DNA from: Rhodopirellula sp.
Lineage (GTDB): Bacteria; Planctomycetota; Planctomycetia; Pirellulales; Thermoguttaceae
NCBI GenBank assembly: GCA_012728855.1
Contig: JAAYEH010000011.1
Span: 1-61,838, forward strand
Direction of reading: 5' to 3'
Length of the DNA stretch: 61,838 nt
A program made the translations under genes and the position numbers. A model generated the notes under the pieces. The model did no database searches and was not told the DNA's origin. It saw only the letters and a program-made list of their open reading frames with translations. Shown piece after piece: positions 43,187 to 50,697 of the stretch. Within the stretch, counting starts at the first letter, position 1; each line of letters begins with the position of its first letter.

Positions 43187-43287
43187 GGCATGGTTCAAAA
43201 AACGGGGACTGGCTCCGAGCAAAATAGCTTCTACCGGTGAAAAACACGGTTCGGCGAGGTGCCTGTCCCCGTTTTATGAACCATGCC
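43187..43287. mobile_element. MITE-like hairpin element
   Basis: 101 bp with 27-bp terminal inverted repeats (43187-43213 and 43261-43287; 25 of 27 match), flanked by a 7-bp direct repeat AATCAGG (43181-43187 and 43290-43296). No coding capacity. It sits just upstream of the broken DUF3592 gene. Fits a small non-autonomous element or RAYT-type repeat. Confidence 0.65.
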
Positions 43288-43655
43288 GCAATCAGGCTTC
43301 AAACAACCGTCGCGAGTCAATCGACCGCCCATCCGGCAGGGCGAACCGCCTCCGCAAGTCTACCGGAATCGATGCACGAATTCCTCGGCGGCGCCCAAAG
43401 ATTCGGACGGGGACTACGGAAAACTTCCTGAAAAACCTCGCTTTCTGTAATTTTTCTAAACTTCCCAGTTTGACAAGCCGCGAATCTGACATAGATTTCA
43501 TTACGGAAACGCAACGCAAACCAACGGGCGTTTCCGGGGAAGTGGCTCAAGGGCCATTTCCCAAAACGCGAGGGCCCTTTTCGCCCGGCACCAGAAAATC
43601 AACTCCTGAATTGCCGGCATGTTCTCGCGTCAGTGTGGCCTGTGGCCTCGTGTCC
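43288..43655. other. Leader region of the Tad operon
   Basis: About 370 bp without a gene. It contains a sigma-70-like pair and, at about 43536-43562, a GGGAAGTGGC/GGCCATTTCCC hairpin of unknown role before the riboswitch. Confidence 0.4.
43470..43497 (+). promoter_or_regulatory. Candidate promoter of the riboswitch-Tad operon
   Basis: TTGACA (43470-43475), 16-bp spacer, TAGATT (43492-43497). It is ~160 bp upstream of the c-di-GMP riboswitch and correctly oriented. Confidence 0.5.
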
Positions 43656-43734
43656 TCGACAAAGGCAAACCGGTCGTAAGGCCGGGACGCAAAGCCAAGG
43701 GCCGGCGCCGTGCCGGTCGCCCGGCTGCCGAAAG
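43656..43734 (+). ncRNA. c-di-GMP-I (GEMM) riboswitch
   Basis: The conserved core is present in order: GGCAAACC, a stem CCGGTC/GGCCGG closed by a GTAA tetraloop, GGGACGCAAAGCCA, a second stem (GGCCGGC with GCCGGTC) and the closing CGGCTGCC. This is the two-stem GEMM aptamer with GNRA loop and receptor. It lies 266 bp upstream of the flp pilin ATG, so c-di-GMP should set expression of the pilin and Tad genes. Whether it acts on transcription or translation is not clear; a GC-rich region at 43856-43925 could hold the expression platform. Confidence 0.85.
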
Positions 43735-43999
43735 GATCACGCGGATCGATGGCTTCGGCCGTCGTGAGGCAACGGAGAGCGGGTTTGCTCAATCCATCCG
43801 GAAGCGGCTGCCCGATGTTTCGGCGAGTGACGAGGAAGAGGCATTTAACTAATCCTGGGATCCGGAGGGTACGCACGCAGGCCGGCGCCGAGGTAACAAC
43901 TCGGTGTTGTACCCGATGGAGCCCAAGTAGGTCAGTTTCGGCTAGTCTTGGACTCAATTCAAAGAAGTCGCAAGACTGCCGCTGATTGGGAGGAATGGT

Positions 44000-44185
44000 A
44001 TGAAGTCGCTCGCGAAGAAAGTGCAACGTTTCCTCGTCTCGGAAGATGGCCCAACCGCGGTTGAGTACGCGGTGATGTTGGCCCTGATCGTGATCGTCTG
44101 CTTGACGGCGATTGGCACCATCGGTACCAACGCAAACACCACTTTCACGAACGTCGCCAGCAAGTTGGGCGGCGGAACCCCGTAG
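44000..44185 (+). CDS. flp: Flp/Fap-type pilin
   Basis: 61 residues from ATG 44000 (GGGAGGAATGG upstream). Short basic leader, then EDGPTAVEYAVMLALIVIVCLTAIGTIG: processing site before the hydrophobic segment with Glu at +5, the signature of Flp pilins. Forms Tad pilus filaments. First gene of the operon, behind the riboswitch, with a terminator directly after it, so it can be expressed above the assembly genes. Confidence 0.93.
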   Translation: MKSLAKKVQRFLVSEDGPTAVEYAVMLALIVIVCLTAIGTIGTNANTTFTNVASKLGGGTP

Positions 44186-44270
44186 CAGGAGGCGAGGCGC
44201 TGCCGAGGCTTTCAGGCTAGAGCGGGCATTGTCCGCAATCATCGCCTGAAAGTGATTCGGAAAGACCATA

Positions 44271-44313
44271 CCCCCTTGGCGTTCGTCGAACGGGCGCCGA
44301 GGGGGAGTTTTTT
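44271..44313 (+). terminator. Terminator between flp and the assembly genes
   Basis: CCCCCTTGGCG pairing with CGCCGAGGGGG around an inner TTCG-TCGAA hairpin, then AGTTTTTT. A second inverted repeat CTTTCAGGC/GCCTGAAAG (44209-44217, 44244-44252) precedes it. Partial readthrough would give high pilin and lower machinery output. Confidence 0.85.
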
Positions 44314-44488
44314 GGTCTATGCGGTATCGCGCATCAGCAGCCGGCTGCTCGCAGCAGACGGGCTGCTATTGTGCGAATTCTCGGCACGAAGCCGAATTCT
44401 ACGACCTAGACTTTCCTTGGATATCGGTCGTGGCAACGGGAGCCACGGCGGTCGGCGTGAGGTGAGCGGTGAAATCGGGAGTCCAACC

Positions 44489-44599
44489 ATGCAGTCAATG
44501 ATGTCGCCCGAGATGATTGGCGGTGCCGTCCAGATGGTGATCTACTTCTTTACCTTCCTGGCAGCAGTGTTTGGCGCGGTGTTCTGCGCACGCGTCTAA
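44489..44599 (+). CDS. Small membrane protein of the Tad locus
   Basis: 36 residues from ATG 44489 (GGGAG upstream): MQSMMSPEMIGGAVQMVIYF with one hydrophobic helix to the end. Too short for family assignment; located between flp and the prepilin peptidase. It could be a minor pilin-like or stabilising peptide. Confidence 0.5.
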   Translation: MQSMMSPEMIGGAVQMVIYFFTFLAAVFGAVFCARV

Positions 44600-44665
44600 C
44601 CCGAGTTGCCCCGCTTCCACGTCGCGTCGAAAGTATCGGAAGAAGCAAAGACGGAGAACTACGTC

Positions 44666-45238
44666 ATGCTCGAGAGCGTTTCCGGGAGTTATGCCAGCGG
44701 TGGACTTGTGTTGTTGGTCTGCTGGCTGGTGACCGTCGTCCTGGTGGTCGCTGCGGTGATCGACGGATGGAAACTCAAGGTACCCAACTGGATCACTTTT
44801 CCCATGATCCTCAGCGGCTGGGTGGCCAGCACGGCAATGTTTGGATTCAGCGGGCTCGCCTGGAGCTTGGTCGGCACGGCGGTCGGGCTCGCATTGCTCA
44901 TGCCCGCCTACGCCATTGGCGGTATGGGGGCTGGCGACGTGAAACTGCTGGCCGGTGTCGGTGCCTGGGTCGGTGCCGCCCACACATTCTGGGCGTTTTT
45001 GATTTCTGCCGTCGTCGGCGGAATCATCGCCATGATCATGGTGCTCTATCGCCGCAAGTGGCGGCACCATCGGCTGCAATTCTGGGCCATCCTTACCGAG
45101 ATTTTTACGATCCGCGATCCCAACGAACTCTCCGCCATTGCCGCCAATCGCAAGAACACCATGCTCCTTCTCCCCTACGGGATACCGATTGCGATTGGAA
45201 CGATCGGCTACTTCGCCGCCACGGGGATGCTCCTATGA
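44666..45238 (+). CDS. cpaA: Prepilin peptidase (TadV/CpaA type)
   Basis: 190 residues from ATG 44666 (GGAG upstream). Membrane protein with two aspartates: AAVIDGWKLKVPNW (first Asp in the xxD motif) and GGMGAGDVKLLAG (GxGD motif). Lacks the N-methylase domain, as usual in TadV/CpaA. Cleaves Flp pilin leader on the cytoplasmic side. Overlaps the TadE-like gene by ATGA. Confidence 0.9.
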   Translation: MLESVSGSYASGGLVLLVCWLVTVVLVVAAVIDGWKLKVPNWITFPMILSGWVASTAMFGFSGLAWSLVGTAVGLALLMPAYAIGGMGAGDVKLLAGVGAWVGAAHTFWAFLISAVVGGIIAMIMVLYRRKWRHHRLQFWAILTEIFTIRDPNELSAIAANRKNTMLLLPYGIPIAIGTIGYFAATGMLL

Positions 45239-45753
45239 AGCTACGCAGCCTACCTAGATGTTGGTTTCGCGATGCCGCCCCCCCCCGCAATGAAGGTTCG
45301 TCCGGCCAATTTCCGCCGGAAGCGGCTCTGAAACTGGAGAAAGTTTGCCGGTTGTGCCGAAAGAATCGACGAGGAACGGCTGCGGTGGAGTTCGCGGTCG
45401 TTGCACCGTTGTTCTTCCTATTGGTTCTGGGGATGGTCGAGTTTGGTCGCATGGTAATGGTTCAGCAGATTATCACGAACGGATCGCGGGAAGGGGCGAG
45501 GATGGCCGTTCTGGACGGAACGACCGCCACGGACGTGCTGACGACAGTGAACAACTACCTCTCCAGCGCGGCTGTTGCAGGTGCGACCGTAACGGTCAAT
45601 CCTGATCCGCCGAATACGGCCGGTTTTGGCGAACCTGTCACCGTTACCGTTTCCGTTCCTTTCGATCAAGTCAGTTGGCTCCCGTCGCCAATGTACTTGA
45701 GCGGGAAGACACTGTCTGCCTGCACGATCATGCGACGGGAGACGGTGCAGTAG
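45235..45753 (+). CDS. tadE: TadE-like minor pilin
   Basis: 172 residues from ATG 45235, overlapping the prepilin peptidase stop. CRKNRRGTAAVEFAVVAPLFFLLVLGMVEFGRMV has the processing-type Gly, Glu at +5 and hydrophobic helix of TadE proteins, followed by a ~110-residue beta-rich domain. Probably a pseudopilin of the same pilus and substrate of the neighbouring peptidase. Confidence 0.88.
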   Translation: MKLRSLPRCWFRDAAPPRNEGSSGQFPPEAALKLEKVCRLCRKNRRGTAAVEFAVVAPLFFLLVLGMVEFGRMVMVQQIITNGSREGARMAVLDGTTATDVLTTVNNYLSSAAVAGATVTVNPDPPNTAGFGEPVTVTVSVPFDQVSWLPSPMYLSGKTLSACTIMRRETVQ

Positions 45754-45817
45754 AACATCGTGCTCCAGCGGCGGCGCCCGCCGGCAAGCACGGCCGACGC
45801 CCAATTCGGGGAAACTC

Positions 45818-46987
45818 ATGCGAGCCAAATCGATCGTCCTCCTCCTCCTGGCACTGGGCTGCGGCCTAGTTGCTTCGATCAGTATCACCAAGGTGATGGC
45901 CAACCGGAACACCGGGGCTGTGACCGTGGCGGCCGAGACCGATTCGATCTTCGTCGCCATGACGGACATCCCGATGGGTGACCCCCTGACCGCCCTGGAG
46001 GTCAAGCTGGAACAGTGGCCCAAAGACAAGGTTCCCGCCGGCGCGCTGACCAAGATCGAAGACGTGGAAGGCCGCCGCCCCAAGACGAAGATCTATGCCG
46101 GCTCGCCTATTTTGGACAATCTGCTTTTGAGCAAAGGGGCGAGCGAGCAAGGAGCGACGGGTCTGATCCCCAAGGGGTACCGTGTCGTCTCGGTAAAGGT
46201 GGATGCCGTGAGCAGCGGCAGCAGCCTGATTCGTCCGGGCGACCGCGTCGATGTACTCGTCCATCTCGAAAAGTGCGTCGCGAAGAATATCCCGGACACG
46301 TCTACGCGGACCTTTCTCCAGGACATTAAGGTCTTCGCCGTCAACGACGTCTTCGTGTTGGATGACGGGGACGGTTCCAACGAGGCCATTAAAGCCCAAA
46401 CCGTCTCGCTTCTGGTCACGCCGGAACAAGCGGAGAAGACGATGCTCGCCACCGAACTGGGCAAAATCCGCCTGGTGATGCGAAGCCCCGACGACGACGA
46501 GCAGACGAGTATTGCGGGAACGTCGGCGGGAAAACTGTTCGGCGTTGCCGACGGCGCGGACCGCGACGGCGAAAGCCTCTTGGCGCTGGGTGAATCGAAA
46601 CCGGCTGCGTCCGGCGATGCCGCCTCCTTTTTGGAACTGCTCAATGCCCAGAAATCCCAGCCAGCCGCCGGGCCGCAGTCCGCCGTGCCCGTCGCGGCCG
46701 ATACCTGGGCGGTGCGAATCCTTGCCGGCAGTGAGATCAACGATACCCTGCTCGAGGCTGCCGGCGGCGAAGCCGCCACAGACTCGAGACCGTCGCCGTC
46801 GAAGTGGAAAGTCAGCGGCGCGAGCGGTGCCTGCGTCCTGCCGGGCGGATCTTGTCCGGCACCAGGTTCCGCGACAACTCCTTCGACGATTACTCCGCCG
46901 CCCTCCAGCGATCCGCAGGCAGGTTCGGCGGAAGATGCCGGGCAGGAACCGGCGACGGCCGATGCGCCGTCGAACAACGATGCCTGA
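45818..46987 (+). CDS. cpaB: Flp pilus assembly protein CpaB/RcpC
   Basis: 389 residues. One N-terminal TM (IVLLLLALGCGLVASISI), then the SAF domain (FVAMTDIPMGDPLTALEVKLEQWPKDKVPAGAL) and GYRVVSVKVDAVSSGSSLIRPGDRVDVLV. The ~130-residue tail is low complexity, rich in P, S and A. Periplasmic component associated with the secretin. Confidence 0.88.
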   Translation: MRAKSIVLLLLALGCGLVASISITKVMANRNTGAVTVAAETDSIFVAMTDIPMGDPLTALEVKLEQWPKDKVPAGALTKIEDVEGRRPKTKIYAGSPILDNLLLSKGASEQGATGLIPKGYRVVSVKVDAVSSGSSLIRPGDRVDVLVHLEKCVAKNIPDTSTRTFLQDIKVFAVNDVFVLDDGDGSNEAIKAQTVSLLVTPEQAEKTMLATELGKIRLVMRSPDDDEQTSIAGTSAGKLFGVADGADRDGESLLALGESKPAASGDAASFLELLNAQKSQPAAGPQSAVPVAADTWAVRILAGSEINDTLLEAAGGEAATDSRPSPSKWKVSGASGACVLPGGSCPAPGSATTPSTITPPPSSDPQAGSAEDAGQEPATADAPSNNDA

Positions 46988-47110
46988 GTGCGTGGAAACT
47001 GCAACTTTGATGCGACACATCCGAGCGGAAATTCGGAACTGACAACGGACATGGACGAGCGTCGGGCCCTGTCACGGGCCGGACTCCGGCTTAGATAAGG
47101 ATTATCAAGG

Positions 47111-48820
47111 ATGGTCAAGCACAAGTTGTGGGGCAATTCCACCCCCGCGTTGATCGTGTCTCTGTTGGCATGGTCGGCTGCCGCGGCCCAGGGACAAACC
47201 GGGCCCAATCACGAGAAGTCTTCCGGCGTCTCCATCTCGCTTACCCAGCCCCAGGCGATTCTTCACAAGATTTCCGCCGCCTCCGAGCGGATGGAGATGA
47301 CGGTCTCCACAAGCCGCATTCTCACGCTCGAGAAGAAGATTCCCCAGGCGCAGGTCAACAATCCCGACCTGTTGGAGTTGACGCCGCTGGCGCCGAACCA
47401 GATCCAGGTCTTCGCCAAGAAGCCGGGCGTTACCCAGGTGAACCTCTGGGACGAAAACGACCGCATCTATACCGTCGATGTCATCGTCTTCGGCGATGCG
47501 CAGGAGTTGATCCTATTGCTGAAAACCGAGTTTCCCAACGCAGCGCTGCAGGTGAGGCCGGTGTCGCAGGGCGTGCTCATTTCCGGCTACGTGGACCAGC
47601 CGCAGCATGTTGGCCGCATCGTCCAGTTGGCCGAAGAGTATTACCCGAAAGTCATCAACAATATTACCGTCGGCGGCGTGCAGCAGGTGCTGCTCCATGT
47701 GAAGGTGATGGAGATTTCCCGGACCAAGCTGCGCACCCTCGGATTCGACTGGTCGGCGTTGGGCGATCACACCGCCGTGTACTCGGCAGTGAGCGGATTG
47801 CTCGCGGCGGCCTCCTCGGGGGCTGCTTCGGCCGGTTCCGCTACGGGCTCCACGGCCATCGTATCCACCGGCACGCAAACGATGGGGTTCCATGTTGTCG
47901 ACGGTTCCAGCGCCTTTTTCGGTGTGCTGGAAGCCTTGCGGCAGGACAACCTTATGAAGGTTCTGGCCGAACCGACGCTGGTAACCGTCAGCGGGCGCCC
48001 CGCATTTTTCAATGTCGGCGGGGAGATCCCGGTGCTGGTGCCCCAGAGTCTGGGAACCGTTGCCATTGAGTGGAAGAAATTCGGCACCCAAGTCGATTTT
48101 GTGCCGATCGTGCTGGGTAACGGTCAGATCCGTCTGGAGGTTCGGCCTCGCGTCAGCGAGATCGACCCGACCCGCAGTGTAACGCTCGATACCTACACCA
48201 TCCCCGGCCTGCGGGTTCGCGAGGTGGAAACGGGCGTCGAAATGAAGGCGGGACAGACACTGGCGATCGCCGGGCTGGTCCAGGAGCGGACGGAAGCCGT
48301 ACGTCGTGGCCTGCCTTGGGTAAGTGAACTCCCCTACGCCGGGGCTCTGTTCGGGCGGGTTCGCGAAGAACGTAATGAAATCGAACTGTTGATCCTCGTC
48401 ACGCCGGAGCTGATCAATGCGGTGGATCCCTCCCAACTGCCTCCGTGCGGTCCCGGAATGATGACGACCAGCCCCAGCGACTGCGATTTGTACTTGCGAC
48501 GGTTCATCGAGGTGCCCAACTGTTGCGCGGCATGCGAGGGGGTCGGTTGCAGCCAGTGCGGCGGTGGCCAGCCCATGCCCGGCGCGGTTCCCGACGCGAT
48601 GTTCCATACATCGCCGCCAATTCCTTCACCGCCCGGCGTTACGCCGTCGCCCAGTGACGCTTCAGGGGTGAAACCGATGTCCCACAGTTCAACAACCCAA
48701 GTCGCCAGTCCTGCCAACCGGCAAATTCCCGGCAAACCGCAACGTCTGCCCGTGACCACTGCGGCAAGAGGCAATCTTCCAGGACTGCTCGGACCGATTG
48801 GCTACGACACGGCGCAATAA
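47111..48820 (+). CDS. cpaC: Tad secretin CpaC/RcpA
   Basis: 569 residues from ATG 47111 (AAGGA upstream). Signal ~1-26, pilus-assembly N-domain (ILTLEKKIPQAQVNNPDLLELTPL, then NQIQVFAKKPGVTQVNLWDEND), BON-like region (VLISGYVDQPQHVGRIVQLAEEYYPKVINNI) and secretin pore domain ~200-440 ending in LLILVTPELI. The tail is long with a Cys-rich stretch (NCCAACEGVGCSQCGGG) not expected in the family. Outer-membrane channel of the pilus. Confidence 0.9.
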   Translation: MVKHKLWGNSTPALIVSLLAWSAAAAQGQTGPNHEKSSGVSISLTQPQAILHKISAASERMEMTVSTSRILTLEKKIPQAQVNNPDLLELTPLAPNQIQVFAKKPGVTQVNLWDENDRIYTVDVIVFGDAQELILLLKTEFPNAALQVRPVSQGVLISGYVDQPQHVGRIVQLAEEYYPKVINNITVGGVQQVLLHVKVMEISRTKLRTLGFDWSALGDHTAVYSAVSGLLAAASSGAASAGSATGSTAIVSTGTQTMGFHVVDGSSAFFGVLEALRQDNLMKVLAEPTLVTVSGRPAFFNVGGEIPVLVPQSLGTVAIEWKKFGTQVDFVPIVLGNGQIRLEVRPRVSEIDPTRSVTLDTYTIPGLRVREVETGVEMKAGQTLAIAGLVQERTEAVRRGLPWVSELPYAGALFGRVREERNEIELLILVTPELINAVDPSQLPPCGPGMMTTSPSDCDLYLRRFIEVPNCCAACEGVGCSQCGGGQPMPGAVPDAMFHTSPPIPSPPGVTPSPSDASGVKPMSHSSTTQVASPANRQIPGKPQRLPVTTAARGNLPGLLGPIGYDTAQ

Positions 48821-48878
48821 AATAAGCCATATTCATGAAGAGCTTCTGAGCCGACACACCAGATTGGCACCGATTCCC

Positions 48879-50096
48879 ATGAGCAACGTTCTCCGTCTAG
48901 CTATCGTCGACCCCAGCGATTCCTCGCGGGAATCACTGAAGGCGATGCTCTTGGGCATGGATATGATCTGGCTGGAAGCCGAGTGTTCGCGGTACGAATT
49001 CTTCGGCGATGTCGTAGCGCAGACCAATCCCGACATCGGCTTGGTAGCCATGGACCGGGATCCCGTGAAAGCCCTGGAACTGGTCGCCAAGGTCTGCGAG
49101 AACTCGCCCAACTGCTCGGTGCTTGTCGTCAGTTCTTCCAGCGATGGCAACCTGATCCTGCAAGCGATGCGGGCCGGCGCCAAGGAGTTCTTGACGCAGC
49201 CGATCCGCATCGAAGACCTGCTTGCCGCCTTAGGACGGATTAGCGAGCGGCGATTCGGCCGCGGCGAAAATAAATCCCGTGGCAGCCAAGTGATTGCGGT
49301 AGCCGGAGCGATCGGCGGAGTGGGCAACACCAGTATCGCGGTGAACCTCGGGTGCGCTTTGGCTCGCGACAAGAAAAACTCCGTGGCGCTGGTCGATCTC
49401 GACCTCTGCCTCGGCGATGCCGACGTTTTCCTCGACGCGATCCCCGACTACACCCTCGTCGACGTCGCGCAGAACGTCACCCGGCTCGATTTCGCCCTGC
49501 TGAAACGGTCGTTGACCAAGCACTCGTCGGGATTGTTCCTCCTGCCCCGGCCCGTGCAGTTGGAAGACATCTCACTGATCACGCCCGAAGACCTGCAGCG
49601 AGTCATTGGGCTGTTGAAGGCCACCTTCACGCACTTGGTTCTCGACCTGTCGAAGAGCTACAGCCCGATTGATCTGATGGCTCTGCAGATGGCCGCTCAC
49701 ATTATCCTGGTTACCCAGCTTGATTTGCCCTGCTTGCGCAACGTGGTTCGGCTAATGATGTCGTTTGGCGAAATGAAGGGTATGGCGGAGAAGGTCAAGA
49801 TTCTCGTCAACCGCGTGGGTCTGGACAGCGGCCAGATCACACTCAAGAAGGCCCAGGACACGATCGGCCGCCCCATCTTCTGGCAACTGCCCAACGACTA
49901 CCGCACGATGATCGAAGTCCGCAACAACGGGGTGCCGCTCATCGAGCAATTCCCGAAAGCCGCGATTACGCAATCGATCGTCGCCCTGGCCGACACGCTC
50001 TCCCACGACCAGAAGGAAGCGTCGACGGAAGCGGCCGGGAAGAAGAGCGGTATCGGTCGTCTGTTGAGCTTCTGGCCCGCCAAGGCGGAATGCTAA
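48879..50096 (+). CDS. cpaE: CpaE/TadZ-like receiver-ATPase
   Basis: 405 residues from ATG 48879. The N-terminal ~120 residues are receiver-like (RLAIVDPSDSSRESLKAMLLGMD, GAKEFLTQPIRIEDLL). The ParA/MinD-type ATPase follows with IAVAGAIGGVGNTSIAVNLG. The Walker loop has N instead of the usual K-T pair, so nucleotide binding may be changed. CpaE proteins localise the pilus base. It is the last Tad gene here; the CpaF, TadB and TadC genes that should follow are not in the window. Confidence 0.87.
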   Translation: MSNVLRLAIVDPSDSSRESLKAMLLGMDMIWLEAECSRYEFFGDVVAQTNPDIGLVAMDRDPVKALELVAKVCENSPNCSVLVVSSSSDGNLILQAMRAGAKEFLTQPIRIEDLLAALGRISERRFGRGENKSRGSQVIAVAGAIGGVGNTSIAVNLGCALARDKKNSVALVDLDLCLGDADVFLDAIPDYTLVDVAQNVTRLDFALLKRSLTKHSSGLFLLPRPVQLEDISLITPEDLQRVIGLLKATFTHLVLDLSKSYSPIDLMALQMAAHIILVTQLDLPCLRNVVRLMMSFGEMKGMAEKVKILVNRVGLDSGQITLKKAQDTIGRPIFWQLPNDYRTMIEVRNNGVPLIEQFPKAAITQSIVALADTLSHDQKEASTEAAGKKSGIGRLLSFWPAKAEC

Positions 50097-50354
50097 GAGT
50101 CCGACGCACCCCCCTCGCGCCAGGCCAGAATCCGTCGCGCAATTGGCCTCTACGCAACACACCGCATTGGTGCTGCATGGGAGCTTGCCGTGCCGGAAGT
50201 CGCTGCAGGCAAAGTGGTTGAGCAGTGCGAGATGCGTGCCACTACATCGCCCCACGGCGGTTTCCACTACCAGAGAATCAGGACTTACGGTGATTCTGGA
50301 CCAAAAACACCGCCAAAATCGAGCAAGATTTTCCAACCCTGCGCAACCTGGGCT

Positions 50355-50625
50355 AACCGCTCGCAAAACGCCGTGGGTATGGTAGTTTTCGCCGGTAAAG
50401 GTGCTGAAGATGATGTCGGGAATTTCGTCTCGACTGGGATCGACCACGGCCGGCGTCATCATCACCTGGTTCGACTCGGGCCGCACGCTGAAAACGCTCT
50501 TCTGCCACTCGACCACCGGATCGAATTCTCCCGGCAGCGGAATCGTGCGGCTCGCCGCCCTCGCGACGTTGTCGCCCTCATTCGCTAGCAGGACGAGGGC
50601 CGCATTCTTGGAAGGATTTAACCTC
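50355..50625 (-). pseudogene. Fragment of an FG-GAP/VCBS repeat protein
   Basis: Reading leftward, codons give NPSKNAALVLLANEG, then FDPVVEWQKSVFSVRPESNQ, VMMTPAVVDPSRDEIPDIIF and GENYHTHGVLRAVS. This is the classic TP-x-V-x-D-x-x-x-D-x-I-PDI-F pattern of FG-GAP surface proteins. It has no start signal, and homology ends abruptly after LRAVS, so it is a remnant. It lies in the gap between cpaE and the large secretin. Confidence 0.65.
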
Positions 50626-50697
50626 TAGGAAAGAAATGCCGATTCTTTCTGTTGCGCAGACTCTGTCGACAGAATACCCCTCTGATGGGTGACGCAA

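Noticed and set aside
43856..43925. Possible second (tandem) riboswitch aptamer before flp
   Set aside because: There is a GGGTAC/GTACCC stem and an inner CCGAG/CTCGG hairpin, but not the GGCAAACC or GACGCAAAGCC core, so only one aptamer is called.
43547..44269. 240-codon leftward frame over the riboswitch and flp
   Set aside because: Runs antisense to a clear pilin gene and an RNA element; composition not protein-like.
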